Position numbers and translations under genes: made by a program. A DNA stretch of 64,000 nt, from the NCBI RefSeq assembly GCF_963583255.1, contig NC_084804.1, forward strand, positions 17,426,723 to 17,490,722, written 5' to 3'. This stretch comes from Pyrus communis. Taxonomy: Eukaryota; Streptophyta; Magnoliopsida; Rosales; Rosaceae. The notes beneath the pieces are model-generated. The model made no database searches and was not told the origin of the DNA. It saw only the letters and a list, made by a program, of their open reading frames with translations. Shown here piece after piece: positions 47,864 through 59,187 of this stretch (position 1 is its first letter; every line of letters begins with the position of its first letter).

Positions 47864-49139
47864 ACGTCCTGAACTCAGATACATAATACACCATTAATTT
47901 TATTTAAATTTTATGGCACATCTAACCTTTATGTTAGACTGCCTACGTACCTTGTAAATAGATCAAGTCAATTGTAGTTCACCATCCATATGTGAAATTC
48001 AACTTACGTTACATAAACATTTAGATGTCTATACTTGGTAGAAATGGATGTTTCAACAAACACGAAATAAAACGACGATGGGCAAAGTCTGTTCACTAGG
48101 CCCTATTGGGTCTCTAGTGATGCTAACCTCAATATTGAATGATTCGAGACATGTTGACAAAAGGTCAATCCTCCGTCCAATTGGTTTCCGCTAAAGTCAA
48201 CCACTCTAATTATCCTTATTCAGGAGATTCACAAATCAGATCTTCGATTCGTAAGTTACTAAGTTCCTCACCTAATACACACGACAACATATTAAAATTT
48301 TGATAACAATCCAACAATTTGATCTTCACATACCACAAGGGTCAATTGGCATGCATTTATAAAATTAGGCACTAACAGTGAAATCACATCTAACAGATAT
48401 TAAAACAAGGTCTGGTCATTGGCCATGCACTCCGCCACACAATGCCGCACTTAACAGTCGGCAACCACAACTCACGAGAGTCTGAACAGTATCAAAATCA
48501 ACCCATAATATATCAAAATGAAGATCGTGAAGAGTAAAGCAATTTCATACCTTCATTAGAGTTTAAAATTGGCTGGAAAACAGCAAAAATTATCGTGGAA
48601 GCCTCGAAACACCAGAATAAGTACACCTTTGTCGTGGACTCACCAAAGCTCTAACTTCCGAGCTGATGCTTGGGTTTTGTTGTTGGGGTAACGGTGAGTT
48701 GACTAAGGGGGTGGCTTGTGTCGGGGGTGAACGGAGGTGGTAGATCGCAGGCATAAAAAATCAGGAAAAAGTCGAGCTAGGCTCTCCATGAAAAGATAAC
48801 CAAATGATGGCAACCATGAGTGGGTTTTGTTCATGAGACCAAGCTAGAGAATTTGAATGGTGGTGGTGGCGAATCAGGTCAGTTTGTGGGTCAAGGAGGA
48901 TCTAAGTCAACTGGTCGAGTCAGCTTTCTGAATTTGGAAAAGTTGCTCTAGCTCTGCTGGAGCTGCTATATATAGATAGTCCAAAAGATCAATTTTCCTC
49001 TTTCTTTGCTCCCTTATTTCTCCTTCGTTATAACTCTGTTTCACAAATAGTTTTAGCCTACGCGTTCATGAGATCAATTTATACCCAACTAGTCCAAGAG
49101 TGACCCCAAAAGATCTACGGATTTTTAATTAGCGAGCCA

Positions 49140-49173
<34 letters not shown>

Positions 49174-49369
49174 TTAACGAACTTAAAAATTCATAACTTT
49201 CTCATTTGAACCCTGAAATCTATTCAGCTTGCACTCACCCGTTCGTGATGACGAGTACTACATAAATATGTCAAGAAAATAAACCATACGTGTCAAACTC
49301 TCAACACGGTTGTCAATGAAAGTCAACACCTTTGGGGATTAAAATACCCTAAAATTAGGATCAGGTCAT
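47864..49369. mobile_element. LTR-like block starting TGTCACGTCC, unclassified
   Basis: It starts TGTCACGTCCTGAACTCAG, and near 49350-49369 ATTAGGATCAGGTCATAA is a weak inverted match to that start. The interior includes AACAGTCGGCAACCACAACT and a poly(A) run. Gypsy-type LTRs often begin TGTCAC, but no second copy or protein domain is present. Low confidence. Confidence 0.35.
49141..49171. repeat. A31 homopolymer
   Basis: Thirty-one consecutive A bases; exact length is likely to be affected by sequencing error. Confidence 0.9.
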
Positions 49370-50040
49370 AATTTATGTTGGAGCAAACACATTTTATAAA
49401 GTCTCGTTGATATTAGTGGTGAACCTCCTTTATATAACTTTTATATTGTTTGGAAACTATTATTGGCACTCCAAAAATCTTGTTTTTGCAGTCTTCATAA
49501 GTGATTTTTCTTTCTAAATATAGAAAGTTTGGATTGTAAAAGAAAAATTATGGATAGTAATTGCCATTGACTATGGGTAGAAAGAGAGAAAATTGCTAGA
49601 GCAATAAGCCATTACCATTTACATGAACAGTAATTATCCAAGCTTCCCCTCGCCCTTTGCAAGACAAAATGGAAGAAAATGCTCTTATATGGCTCACAAT
49701 TCCAAATTTTATAATTCCTTCTCTCTGTTTTTTTTCTTAGCGAACAAAAGCACCATACCATTCCATAAACAAAAAAAAAAAAACAAGCACAATACCATTG
49801 TCTAAAAATAAATAAATAAATACAAGACCTAAAATACCACGTGCATTTCCTTGTTGGGCTCTCAACAAATGGATATACAATACTCACTTTTTTGTTTGGG
49901 CCTTCTGTTAAAACCGAAAACGCCTTTGGGACTCGGCCCTCTCATTTACCCAAACAAATTGACTTGGCTTGTAATTCTAACAGAAAACTCAAATCATGCT
50001 TTTTATTTTTTTAGTTAAATTTTACTATTTTTAATATTCT
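49370..50040. other. Intergenic region without recognised gene
   Basis: AT-rich; no gene, RNA or element boundary recognised. Confidence 0.45.
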
Positions 50041-50044
50041 TTTT

Positions 50045-50275
50045 TTTATTTTATTATTATTGTTTTTAAATGAGGACAACGAGTGCAAGCTATGGTTATC
50101 CACCCATTCTAAGGGTCGGAAAGACTCACAGAGGCATTTCGACCTCTCCCTAGCCATAAGTCTGGCTTCCACACTAGCAACGGGTTTCAAACCCAGAACC
50201 TCCATTTTGTAGTGATTGAAGGAAGTCTTGCAATCCGTCATTTACCACTAGACCACCAACTCGTGGTTATTATTT
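50045..50275 (-). mobile_element. tRNA-derived SINE, family S2
   Basis: Read on the minus strand it begins near GAGTTGGTGGTCTAGTGGTA, a good pol III A box. About 60 bases later GGTTCTGGGTTTGAAACCCG has the B-box pattern. The body then runs to GCTTGCACTCGTTGTCCTCA and an A-rich tail with ATAATAATAA (T-rich on the plus strand, 50040-50068). It is not a tRNA gene: A-B spacing is longer than normal and no cloverleaf can be drawn. Confidence 0.75.
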
Positions 50276-50708
50276 TTATAATACTTTTCAGAGGTTTTGT
50301 TTGCAATAAAAAAATAATAGACGTAAATGTTTAAAATAGCATTAATCATCAGTAATTAATGCTAAGAGCCGTAGGAGCTGCTTTCTCGTTCCCAGATTTA
50401 GGAGCTTCTAATAGCATCTCAAGTTTAGGAGGTGGATAGGAAATGTGATTAGAGATGATTTTTTTTTTTTTTCAAAATTTTCCTAAATTTTAACTAAGAC
50501 ATCATTTAGGGAGCCCATTAAAAATGCTTTTAGAGATTAAAGTTTAGAATTTTAGTCTCAACTTGCTTAAAATTGGGTATTAAACCTAAAAAAATGACCA
50601 TTCTCTATACCATAAATAATCTTTGTCAGTAAGCGAACAAAGTCGAAGAAAACTCAGTCGAGGTAAGATGTTTTTTTTCAAGACATCTTATATATATATA
50701 TATAAAAA

Positions 50709-50880
50709 AAAAAAAGGAGTTTTAACTAAACACTTCCGGTACTGTTCACTTTTAACGAAAATGACATTTTTACTCTAAAAGTCACTTCTGATACTATTCA
50801 CTTACAACATTTTTTTGTCATTTTGATTAAAACTCAAAGTTTTCAAACTATTGTCATTAGTTTTTCTATAAAAAAATTGA
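50709..50880 (-). mobile_element. Short MITE, family M1 copy 3 (inverted)
   Basis: The reverse complement matches copies 1 and 2: AGAAAAACTAATGACAATAG at one side, AAGTGAACAGTACCGGAAGT at the other. It lies just after a TATATATATA run at 50691-50704. Confidence 0.6.
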
Positions 50881-52929
50881 CGTTATGTACAAAGAAAATT
50901 TAGGCGTATTAATAATGTTTAGTACAATCTAAATATTGCACCCGAATTTAAAATTTTTATTTTTTATAAAATAAAATTATAATAGTAGCAAGATTACTCG
51001 TAGGTACATATACTCTTGAGTTAATGCTGACAAATGTTACTTTGTTCTTACCTTGTGAGTCTTACGAATGTGAATGACAAGAACCGGTACGTGAAAAACA
51101 TTATCCTAGATTTTGACATGCCGTCTGTTTCATGGGATGATAGTCCTGGATCCAAGTTATGAAGTACCATTTATTTAACATATTAGTACCGCAAGAAACT
51201 TCATCCTTCGTATACCATGACGTAACTCTAACCAAACTCCTATGTTGTACTATATTTGTTATGTAACTTCCCAAACGCTCATGAGTCATGAAACATGCAT
51301 GATATTGATAGAGGCACCTGGAAACATTATAGTCACGAACTACCTACGTTTTATATCTTGAAGGCTTTTTTTTTCGATAGAAATATAACTTCATTGAAAA
51401 CCCAAAGGGATACAACGTTAGTAGTGACGAAGCAAGGATTTACTAAAGGGAGGGGTGAAATTCAAAAGAGTACAAGGTTCAATCGAACCAGTTGCTTTCA
51501 TATTGAAGAGTGCAAAGTCTTGAGTCAATATTCATAACAGAAAACAGTCTTTTTACCAAAGCGGTTGTAAGTGGTAATATCAAAGTCATGTAAGAAGCTT
51601 AAATTGGTTAGGATTAGATTTTAAAAAACATTAAGCGTTAGTCAGGCAGCGGACTGGGTCATAGCAGCTAGGTGTCTAGACGAGATTTAACCAGAAGCCT
51701 AGATGGATTTAAATAAATTTCTTTTATCGTAAAATAAGCATTAAACAATATTTACATTATTTTTTTTAAATTTAGTACAATATTTATAGATAATGTGGGA
51801 GACTTTTATCATTGTTCCACCCAACCTTCTCCCTCATCGCCCTTCCTTTGAAAATCCGACGCCTTCGTCTGCAGTGGCGGATCCAGACTTATATCATTGG
51901 GTGGTCCCAATATTGGAGTTGAACTATGGGATTGAACCCATCAAAATTGGTGTTGTACTATTCAGAATAACATTGTTTAAACTAATCGAGTATGATTTTC
52001 ATGTATTATATTGTTCCATGTTCCTAATTTCTACACATTCAATTACTAAAACAAAAATTCATATAAATTAATGGAGCTAAAAACATATATTATATAAATA
52101 GAATCTAACCATCACATGATCAAATCAACATAAAAAAAATAAAAAAATAAAAAAATAAAATTACAATCCAAGCAATAACTAGTAGCTATTAGGAATCTAA
52201 CATTTTTATCCGATACACATCAATTTAATAGCATTCTATTTTGGACTAAAATTAGAAAATTTATTTAAATTTAGAAATTAGGACACGATTAAAATAAATA
52301 AATAAAATTAAGAAACGAAGTGGTGGTTGAGAGAAGAGAGGTGGACATGCGGTGGTGGCTTGGTCATATGGGGTTTGAAAGAAAAAGGAAACTCGGGAGA
52401 GAGGAAAAAGGGATTGGGCATCGGGATTACCGATTAGGGTCTCTTATATAAAATATTAAAATGGGAATTGGTTTTTTTTTTTTTTTTGGACGAGGGAATT
52501 CGATTTTAAACTTGAAAGAGAGTCACGTGGCGTTCATTTTAATTGTATTGGGCTCAAACGGACTGTTTTGGCCAATTCACTTTAACAAGAAAACAACCTT
52601 CTTCTTCCTTTTCCATCTGCAGTCTGCACATAGAGTCATCGCTGCATATCTCCCCTCCGCCACAACTCCAGGCCGTCAGGCGGTCCTGGAAGGTCCTTGC
52701 AACTACTTTTCGGACTTCCGGAGGGTCTTGGAACCGCCCCGGCCCCTGAATGGATCCGTCTCTGTTCGTCTGCAAATCCCGACCGAACAAGCACTTGACC
52801 ATCGATTTCGACGAGAGGGGAGGGGCTGAACTAGCGCTCCTAGGCATGTTTTCCGGCGAAGGGATGGGCAACCGCCACTCCTCTCTCTCACGTAGCTTTG
52901 CCACTAAACGTCAGTATGGAGAAAATAGG
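50881..52929. other. Intergenic region without recognised gene
   Basis: It holds small remnants only. CAGTGGCGGATCCAGAC near 51874 is a common plant transposon end, but no matching second end was found. A GCAGCTAGGTGTCTAGACG..AGATTTAA block near 51644-51690 resembles a widespread plant repeat. Frames of ~60-120 codons at 52461-52938 lack recognised domains. Confidence 0.4.
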
Positions 52930-53345
52930 CAGCCATAATGGCTGCTCTTCAATCCAAAAAAGAAGCTATCTAATTTTAAAGCAAATTGACCCAGTTCGTG
53001 AGCAACTCTGTTGGCCTCAGACTTTGGAAGTTACACCAAAACTCTCTAAAATTAAGAGAAAGATTTAATCTCCCCAATCAGACTGCTTCAGTTGCATAGC
53101 ATACCAGTTCTTATCATCATTAAGCATCTGTTCCACTGCTTTGGAATTCATTTGAAGTATCACACTAGAGAATCCCAGATCTCTGGCAGATTGTAGTCCC
53201 ATCACTGCCATCATGGCTTCAGTAGCACGCACACTAAGGTGTGTTTGAAGTGGTATAGAGCAATAAACTCTCCCTTATCATTCCGAATAACTATACAGCG
53301 CTTCGGAGCTTCCCGTTTTGCATCTTGAAGTTTAGAGTGATTTTT
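52930..53345 (-). pseudogene. RNase H-like (RVT_3 type) remnant
   Basis: On the minus strand the sequence reads VIRNDKGEFIALY, then out of frame AEAMAVMMGLQSARDLGFSS-like text (SARDLGFSSVILQMNSKAVE), MQLKQSDWGD and, after a likely intron, SEANRVAHELGQFALKLD. This is the pattern of plant LINE-linked or stand-alone RNase H domains. Frame changes and stops make it non-functional. Confidence 0.6.
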
Positions 53346-53512
53346 TAAAATAAGGAAAACTAACCAAAAGTTCTCAAAAATTTTAGTTTTAATCAAAAGA
53401 ACAAAATAAAGGTGTAAGTGAATAGTACTAGGAGTGACTTTTCAAAGTAAAAATATCTTTAATGTTAAAAGTGAATAGCAAAAGTATTTCATTAAGATTC
53501 CCTTTAAAATAT
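53338..53512 (+). mobile_element. Short MITE, family M1 copy 4
   Basis: GGAAAACTAACCAAAAGTTC, AACAAAATAAAGGTGTAAGT, GAATAGTACTAGGAGTGACTT and a closing GTTAAAAGTGAATAG match the M1 copies with more divergence. Confidence 0.6.
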
Positions 53513-54177
53513 GGCACATATGATTTCAATTTGATCATAAAATTTTGAAATCGCATCAGTTTATGTCTTTAATTAAGTCTGGTTCTTCAACAAAACGATA
53601 GGCAAGTGTCGGACCTCTTTATGAGCTAACGTGATATATAAAACATTCATCATGGAGCTTCAGCTTCTTCTAAACCAATGGTTTGGGATCCAACCATTCA
53701 GTGTGGTCCAAATTGTATACGTTAGCCTAACAACAAGTCTTATATATAGCATGTCACTAATTTAATGGAATATTAGATGTTTAAATAGACAAAATAGATA
53801 AACTGATACAGTTTTAAAACCTAGAAGTATAATGCTAAAAATTTGAAACCTCACAACTAATTTTGATAACAACTTCAAACCTAAGAGTGGATAATGTAGT
53901 TAGCCTTGGGTATATAATTGAATCTTAGCTTATCATATACGCGCATCTCTTTAACAGCATGATGCCTTTATGACAAATTAAAAAACAGCTTGCATGAATC
54001 ATGATCCCTTCTGGTAGCTAGTAAACAATAACAAGAACATCCATCCATACCAAAATAGTAATAACTGTCATTAGTAACAATAATATATAACAACGTGTTA
54101 TGCGCATATGGTCTTTGAATAATGAGAAACCTTTTCTGAATTCAAGGGGTACACCAACTGGTTTCAGAACAAAGGAA

Positions 54178-54306
54178 ATGAAAATGGAGGCCAAGATTCA
54201 CTCTGCAACTTGCATGATTCTGCTGGTATCCATCCTTTTATTTTCTATTTTTCCTGTGACTTTGCTCATTTACGGCATATTTTATGGAAGATGCCCTTTG
54301 GCGTAG
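54178..54306 (+). CDS. Possible small membrane peptide, unrecognised
   Basis: From the ATG at 54178 a 42-codon frame gives MKMEAKIHSATCM, then a strongly hydrophobic ILLVSILLFSIFPVTLLIYG (one transmembrane segment), ending IFYGRCPLA. A longer upstream start at 54100 is possible. I do not recognise the family. Small hydrophobic frames arise by chance in AT-rich DNA, so this is only a candidate. Confidence 0.2.
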   Translation: MKMEAKIHSATCMILLVSILLFSIFPVTLLIYGIFYGRCPLA

Positions 54307-54511
54307 ACAACGGGACGACGATAAGGAAATAGTCAAACTCCCATAGTAATCAAACCATCATATTCCAGTGGATTTTGTATAAATTTTAGGGCAAAATGTT
54401 GCTATGTGATTCACCAACATCAACATGTCAAGAAATATGTGAAAGGACAAACTTCTAACAGAAGCAGTACGAAACATTTGTAATGGACGTCCACGTCAAA
54501 AGATTTCAGAG

Positions 54512-54515
<4 letters not shown>

Positions 54516-54552
<37 letters not shown>
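54516..54552. repeat. (TA)18 microsatellite
   Basis: About 18 uninterrupted TA units; exact length uncertain. Confidence 0.9.
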
Positions 54553-54558
<6 letters not shown>

Positions 54559-55319
54559 ATTTACTTCTACTAACTCAAAATTCGACTTCGAACATGCTCG
54601 AATTATATAGAACAAAACAAGCATGACTCGCATGACAAAAAAGTAGAAAATAAAGTTATATATAAAAAAATAAAAAAATAAAATAAAAACTGAAAAAGTT
54701 GACCTTTTTTAATTTGTCTCTACATGGGATATGTCCTTTGACACATCCAATGAGTCGCAAATATACATTTTTACTCGAAGGTAAGCAAGGCGAGCAAAAA
54801 TGCATCAAAGTCAATGTGGATAAGCAAAAATACACTTGTTTAGGTACCTCGTTTTTTAATTTCATTGATTAAAACATTTGTTAATTTTAAGAATTTGATT
54901 AAATATTTTTTTTTCTACAATTTTATCAAAGGTATGTTTGATTATATTGGTACGTTTGATCACTTATAATATGGGTACAATTGACTTTATGGTTCATTTA
55001 AATTTATGGTACATTGTTTCTTAGTATGTTTATAATCTAAACACATCACAAGTCGGTACATTTATTTCAAATGTAGCATAAGTTTTAAATACATTTTTAT
55101 ATCACATACATAAAATTATAACAAATTAATGAAGTTTTCTTATGAAAGGTTTTTTTTTTTTAAATGAAGGAAGATACTACTTAAATATAAACAATAGAAA
55201 CAAAAAGTTACTCTTTTTTAGGAATAATGAGGAATTAGTTAAAGTAATATTTTTAATAAATTCACAATTAAAAATTCTAAATTGTAAGAAATTAGTTGTT
55301 AGCTAGTTTAAGTGGATTC

Positions 55320-55405
55320 AATATAAATTAGGCTGCACATTTTGTGGCTTAACCGAACTCGCCCTCCCTTTAATGTAAAATATATCGTTGTACTAAAAAA
55401 AAGTA
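55320..55405 (+). mobile_element. SINE S1 tail fragment
   Basis: GGCTGCACATTTTGTGGCTT, CGAACTCGCCCTCC and AATATATCGTTGTACTAAAA match the 3' part of the S1 SINE at 37784-37912 (read inverted). The upstream half is missing or diverged. Confidence 0.55.
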
Positions 55406-55724
55406 GATATATATTAAATAAACAAAAAAATGTTGAGTAGACTATTGATCAAAGCATCTTAATAAAATTTTGTAAAGCAACAAATGTTTAATGTAAACAA
55501 GTAAAAAAAAAAAACTGTTAGTTATTCTAATTACTCCTTAAATTATTGATGTAAATAAGAACACTTGGACAATTGGACTTCTCCTCCGAGTTATCCTTGC
55601 ACTAATGAGAATGAAATGACAATATGATTCTCCTCCTACTCTCTCTATGGTGTCCCTCTATTTTATACCTTACTTTTCCCAACCTTTTTTATTTTTTGAA
55701 AAATGATATTATCTAAATTAAGGT

Positions 55725-55865
55725 GGGGAGTGTGTTAAGCCTCACAATGGGCTAACAATCATGTGGTTTAAATTTTTCTTTGGCGAGAATCGAACCTAAG
55801 ACTTGTCACTTACAAGTGAAGAAGAATATCACTGGACCGTAATACTAAGTAGCCACACACCACTT
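55725..55865 (-). mobile_element. SINE S1 copy, minus orientation
   Basis: On the minus strand GTGATATTCTTCTTCACTTG, then AAGTCTTAGGTTCGATTCTC (B-box), GAAAAATTTAAACCACATGA and GCCCATTGTGAGGCTTAA are visible. The tail side is poorly preserved. Confidence 0.6.
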
Positions 55866-55974
55866 TTTGCTTCTCACATCTCTCTTTATTTTTAGCCCTC
55901 CGATTAGATAAATGAGATGAAAATAACGAACAAGATTTAATAGAGATGTTTCAGAAACTAAAAAGGGTCAATAC

Positions 55975-58640
55975 TACAAAAAAACACTTTGCGCAACGAA
56001 ATTCTAAACTTCGTTGTGCAAAGTCTTGCTCGACGAAAGTTTGCATGACGAAACACATATCGTTGTGCAGAGTCACTTTGTGCGACGAAACTTTAAACTT
56101 CGTTGCGCAAAGTCTTTAAAAAAATAAATTAAATAAAAAAAATTATTTTTTAAAATCTTTGCGCGATGTAATCCAAATATTTTGTCGCATAAACCAATTT
56201 ATTTTCGTTTTTTATTTATTTTTATAATATAAATGTTAAAACATAATTATTTTCATAAGTTTTTATTATGAAGTTTTGGTTTAGCGCCAAAAATTACTCA
56301 ACGGACCAACCGTGTCGTGCAAATGTTAGGAAAAAAAAGGTAAAAGCATTGATTTGGCGCCAAAAAATTGCGCGACGGACTAACAGCGTCATGCAAATGG
56401 CCTTTGCGCGACGTTTTGGTTCACCATTGCGCAAAGACTATTTGAATGGTATATATATTTATTAAGTAGTGAGGATAGCGATAGTTATTATTGTAGTTCG
56501 GATGAGGATTAATATAAACTTGCAAAATTAAATGGTATATATATTTATTAAGTAGTTTTAAATTTATTTATTTTGCATGTATAACACTTAACAAATTGAA
56601 CTGTATATATATTATTAAGTAGCTTTAAATTTATTATTGTAGTTCGGATCGGGTTTTTGTTAAAAAAATATATTTTAAATTGACGATCGAATTAGTTCAT
56701 TGTATTCATATAGGGTCAAGGAGTGTAGCTGTAAAAAATCATCAAAATTGAAGTTAAAATAACCGTTAAATCGTGATTTTCCATTTATAACTGTCGTAAA
56801 GTTTTGTCCCGTTACTTAATCTCTGAATGTTTATTTTTTGTGATTTTTAGTGTATACAATCTCGAAGTATATACAAACAAGTTTGACGGTTTGATCGTTG
56901 AAACTAGTTTTGTAAAATGCATATCACATCAAAACAATATATTCACTAACACTTAGAGTTTCCTTATACTTTCATTAAGTGTATAAGATTTTGTGGTATC
57001 CATTAGTGTAAATATTTAAATTGAAGATCGAATTTAGTCATTATATTCATATAGGGTCAAGGAGTGTAGCTGTAAAAAAATCATCAAAATCGGAGTTAAA
57101 ATAACCGTTAAATCGTGATTTTTTGTTTATAACCTTCGAAAAGTTTTGTCCCGTTACTTGATCTCTGAATGTTTGTTTTTTTGTGATTTTTGGCGTATGC
57201 GATCTTGAAGTATATACAAACAATTTTGACGGGTGGATCATTGAAACTAGTTTCGTAGAATGTGTATCCCATCAAAACAATAAATTCACTAACACTTAGA
57301 GTTTATTTATACTTTCATTAAGTATAACATAACATTTTGTGATATCCACAAGTGTATATATTTTAAATTGAAGATCGAATTCATTCATTGTATTCATATA
57401 GGTTCAACGAGTGTAGTTGTAAAAAAATCATCAAAATCGGAGTTAAAATAATCGTTAAATCGTGATTTTTCATTTATAATGGTCGAAAAGTTCTGTCCCG
57501 TTACTTGATCTTTAAATGTTTGTTTTTGAGATTTTTGGCGTATGCGATCTCGAAGTATATACACACAATTTTGACGGTTGGATCACTGAAACTAGTTTCG
57601 TAGAATCCGTATCCCATCAAAACAATAGATTCACTAACACTTAGAGTTTATTTATACTTTCATTAAGTATAACATAAGATTTTGTGGTATCCACTAGTAT
57701 AAATATTTTAAATTGAAGCTTGAATTCATTCATTGTATTCATATAGGGTCAAGGAGTGTAGTTGTAAAAAATCATCAAAATCGGAGCTAAAATAACCGTT
57801 AAATCATGATTTTTTTGTTTATAACTGTCGAAAAGTTTTGTCCCATTACTTGATCTCTAAATGTTTGTTTTTTGCGATTTTTGACGTATGCGATCTCGAA
57901 GTATATACAAACAAGTTTGACAGGTGGATCATTGAAACTAGTTTCGTAGAATGAGTATCCCATCAAAACAATAAATTCACTAATACTTAAGAGTTTATTT
58001 ATACTTTCATTAAGTATAACATAACATTTTGTGGTATCCACAAGTGTATATATTTTAAATTGAAGATCAAATTCATTCATTGCATTCATATAGGGTCAAG
58101 TAGTGTAGCTGTAAAAAATCATCAAAATCGAAGTTAAAATAACTGTTAAATCGTGAATTTTCATTTACCACCGTCGAAAAGTTTTGTCCCGTTACTTGAT
58201 CTCTGAATGTTTTTTTTTGAGATTTTTGACATATGCGATCTCGAAGTACATACACACAATTTTGACGGTTGGATCGTTGAAACTAGTTTTGTAGAATGCG
58301 TATCCCATCAAAACAATAGATTCACTAAAGTTTATTTATACTTTCATTAAGTATAACATAAGATTTTGTGGTATCCACTAGTATAAATATTTTAAATTGA
58401 AGATCGAATTCATTCATTGTATTCATATAGGGTCAAGGAGTGTAGTTGTAAAAAATCATCAAAATTGGAGTTAAAATAACCGTTAAACCGTGATTTTTTG
58501 TTTACAACCGTCGAAAAGTTTTGTTCCGTTACTTGATCTTTGAATGCTTGTTTCTTACGATTTTTGGCGTATACGATCTCGAAGTATATACAAATAAGTT
58601 TGACGGTTGGATCGTTGAATGGTGTGTCTATATATATATA
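55975..58640. mobile_element. CACTA-like transposon end with tandem array
   Basis: TACTACAAAAAAACACTTTG at 55975 resembles the CACTACAAAAA ends of En/Spm (CACTA) elements. It is followed by repeated GCGCAACGAA / GTTGCGCAAAG sub-terminal motifs in both orientations up to ~56420, a hallmark of the superfamily. A ~345-bp tandem array follows. No transposase and no second end (..TTTTTGTAGTG) was found, so only one side of the element is present. Confidence 0.6.
56670..58630. repeat. ~345-bp tandem array, about 6 units
   Basis: The landmark GGGTCAAGGAGTGTAG (with variants) recurs near 56713, 57054, 57401, 57746, 58093 and 58430, at spacings of 337-347 bp. Each unit also carries AATCATCAAAATCGGAG, CCGTTACTTGATCTCTGAAT, CGATCTCGAAGTATATACA and TAGTTTCGTAGAATG. 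The first and last units are partial. Confidence 0.9.
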
Positions 58641-59187
58641 TTTTTTAATTTTATTATTATTTTTTTTATTAAATTGACAATGTCATACCTTATCTTTAGA
58701 ATTTGGTCCAATGTTATACCTTCGTTAGCTTGTTCGTGAATTGGTTAGTTAAATACTGACATAGCTTGATCCGGAGCCCAGTTCCTCGCCTAGATGGATT
58801 TCACGTGGCACCACATCCAATGTTTTCCCGCCAAATGGCATCCAACTAGATTCCTAATACACGTGGCTTTCTCATAGGACGACATGTGCATATTCCATTA
58901 AAATTTAAATATTTAAAAAAAGTAAGGGAACGTTGTAAAGTGTGTCTATTGAATTGGTTTCCCTCCCCTCGATACCCAAATCCTGTCGATCTAATTCCCT
59001 ATTCCCAATTTCAGAAAATCAAGAACCCTAACCTTGGTTTTCGCGGCTCCAAATGTCGATCAATCAAATCAGAGATTCAGCGAAAAACCTAAATCATCTT
59101 GTTGACTCGCTTCCCTGACTTCGTTGGTGTTGGAAGGGGATTTCATCTGGGTTCCATTGGCTTCGAAGGAAAATCGAAGGATTCACC

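Larger units (their letters stand above)
53513..55320. other. AT-rich intergenic region
   Basis: No recognised gene. It contains a (TA)n microsatellite and a possible small ORF, listed separately. Confidence 0.45.

Noticed and set aside
50160..50270. tRNA-like A and B boxes
   Set aside because: Not a tRNA gene: box spacing is too long and no cloverleaf forms; a SINE fits better.
51874..51900. GTGGCGGATCCAGAC as one end of a transposon
   Set aside because: No matching second end or target duplication was found within several kilobases.
52461..52938. Frames of 60-122 codons in a GC-richer patch
   Set aside because: Frames overlap on both strands without a recognised domain; GC content alone explains their length.
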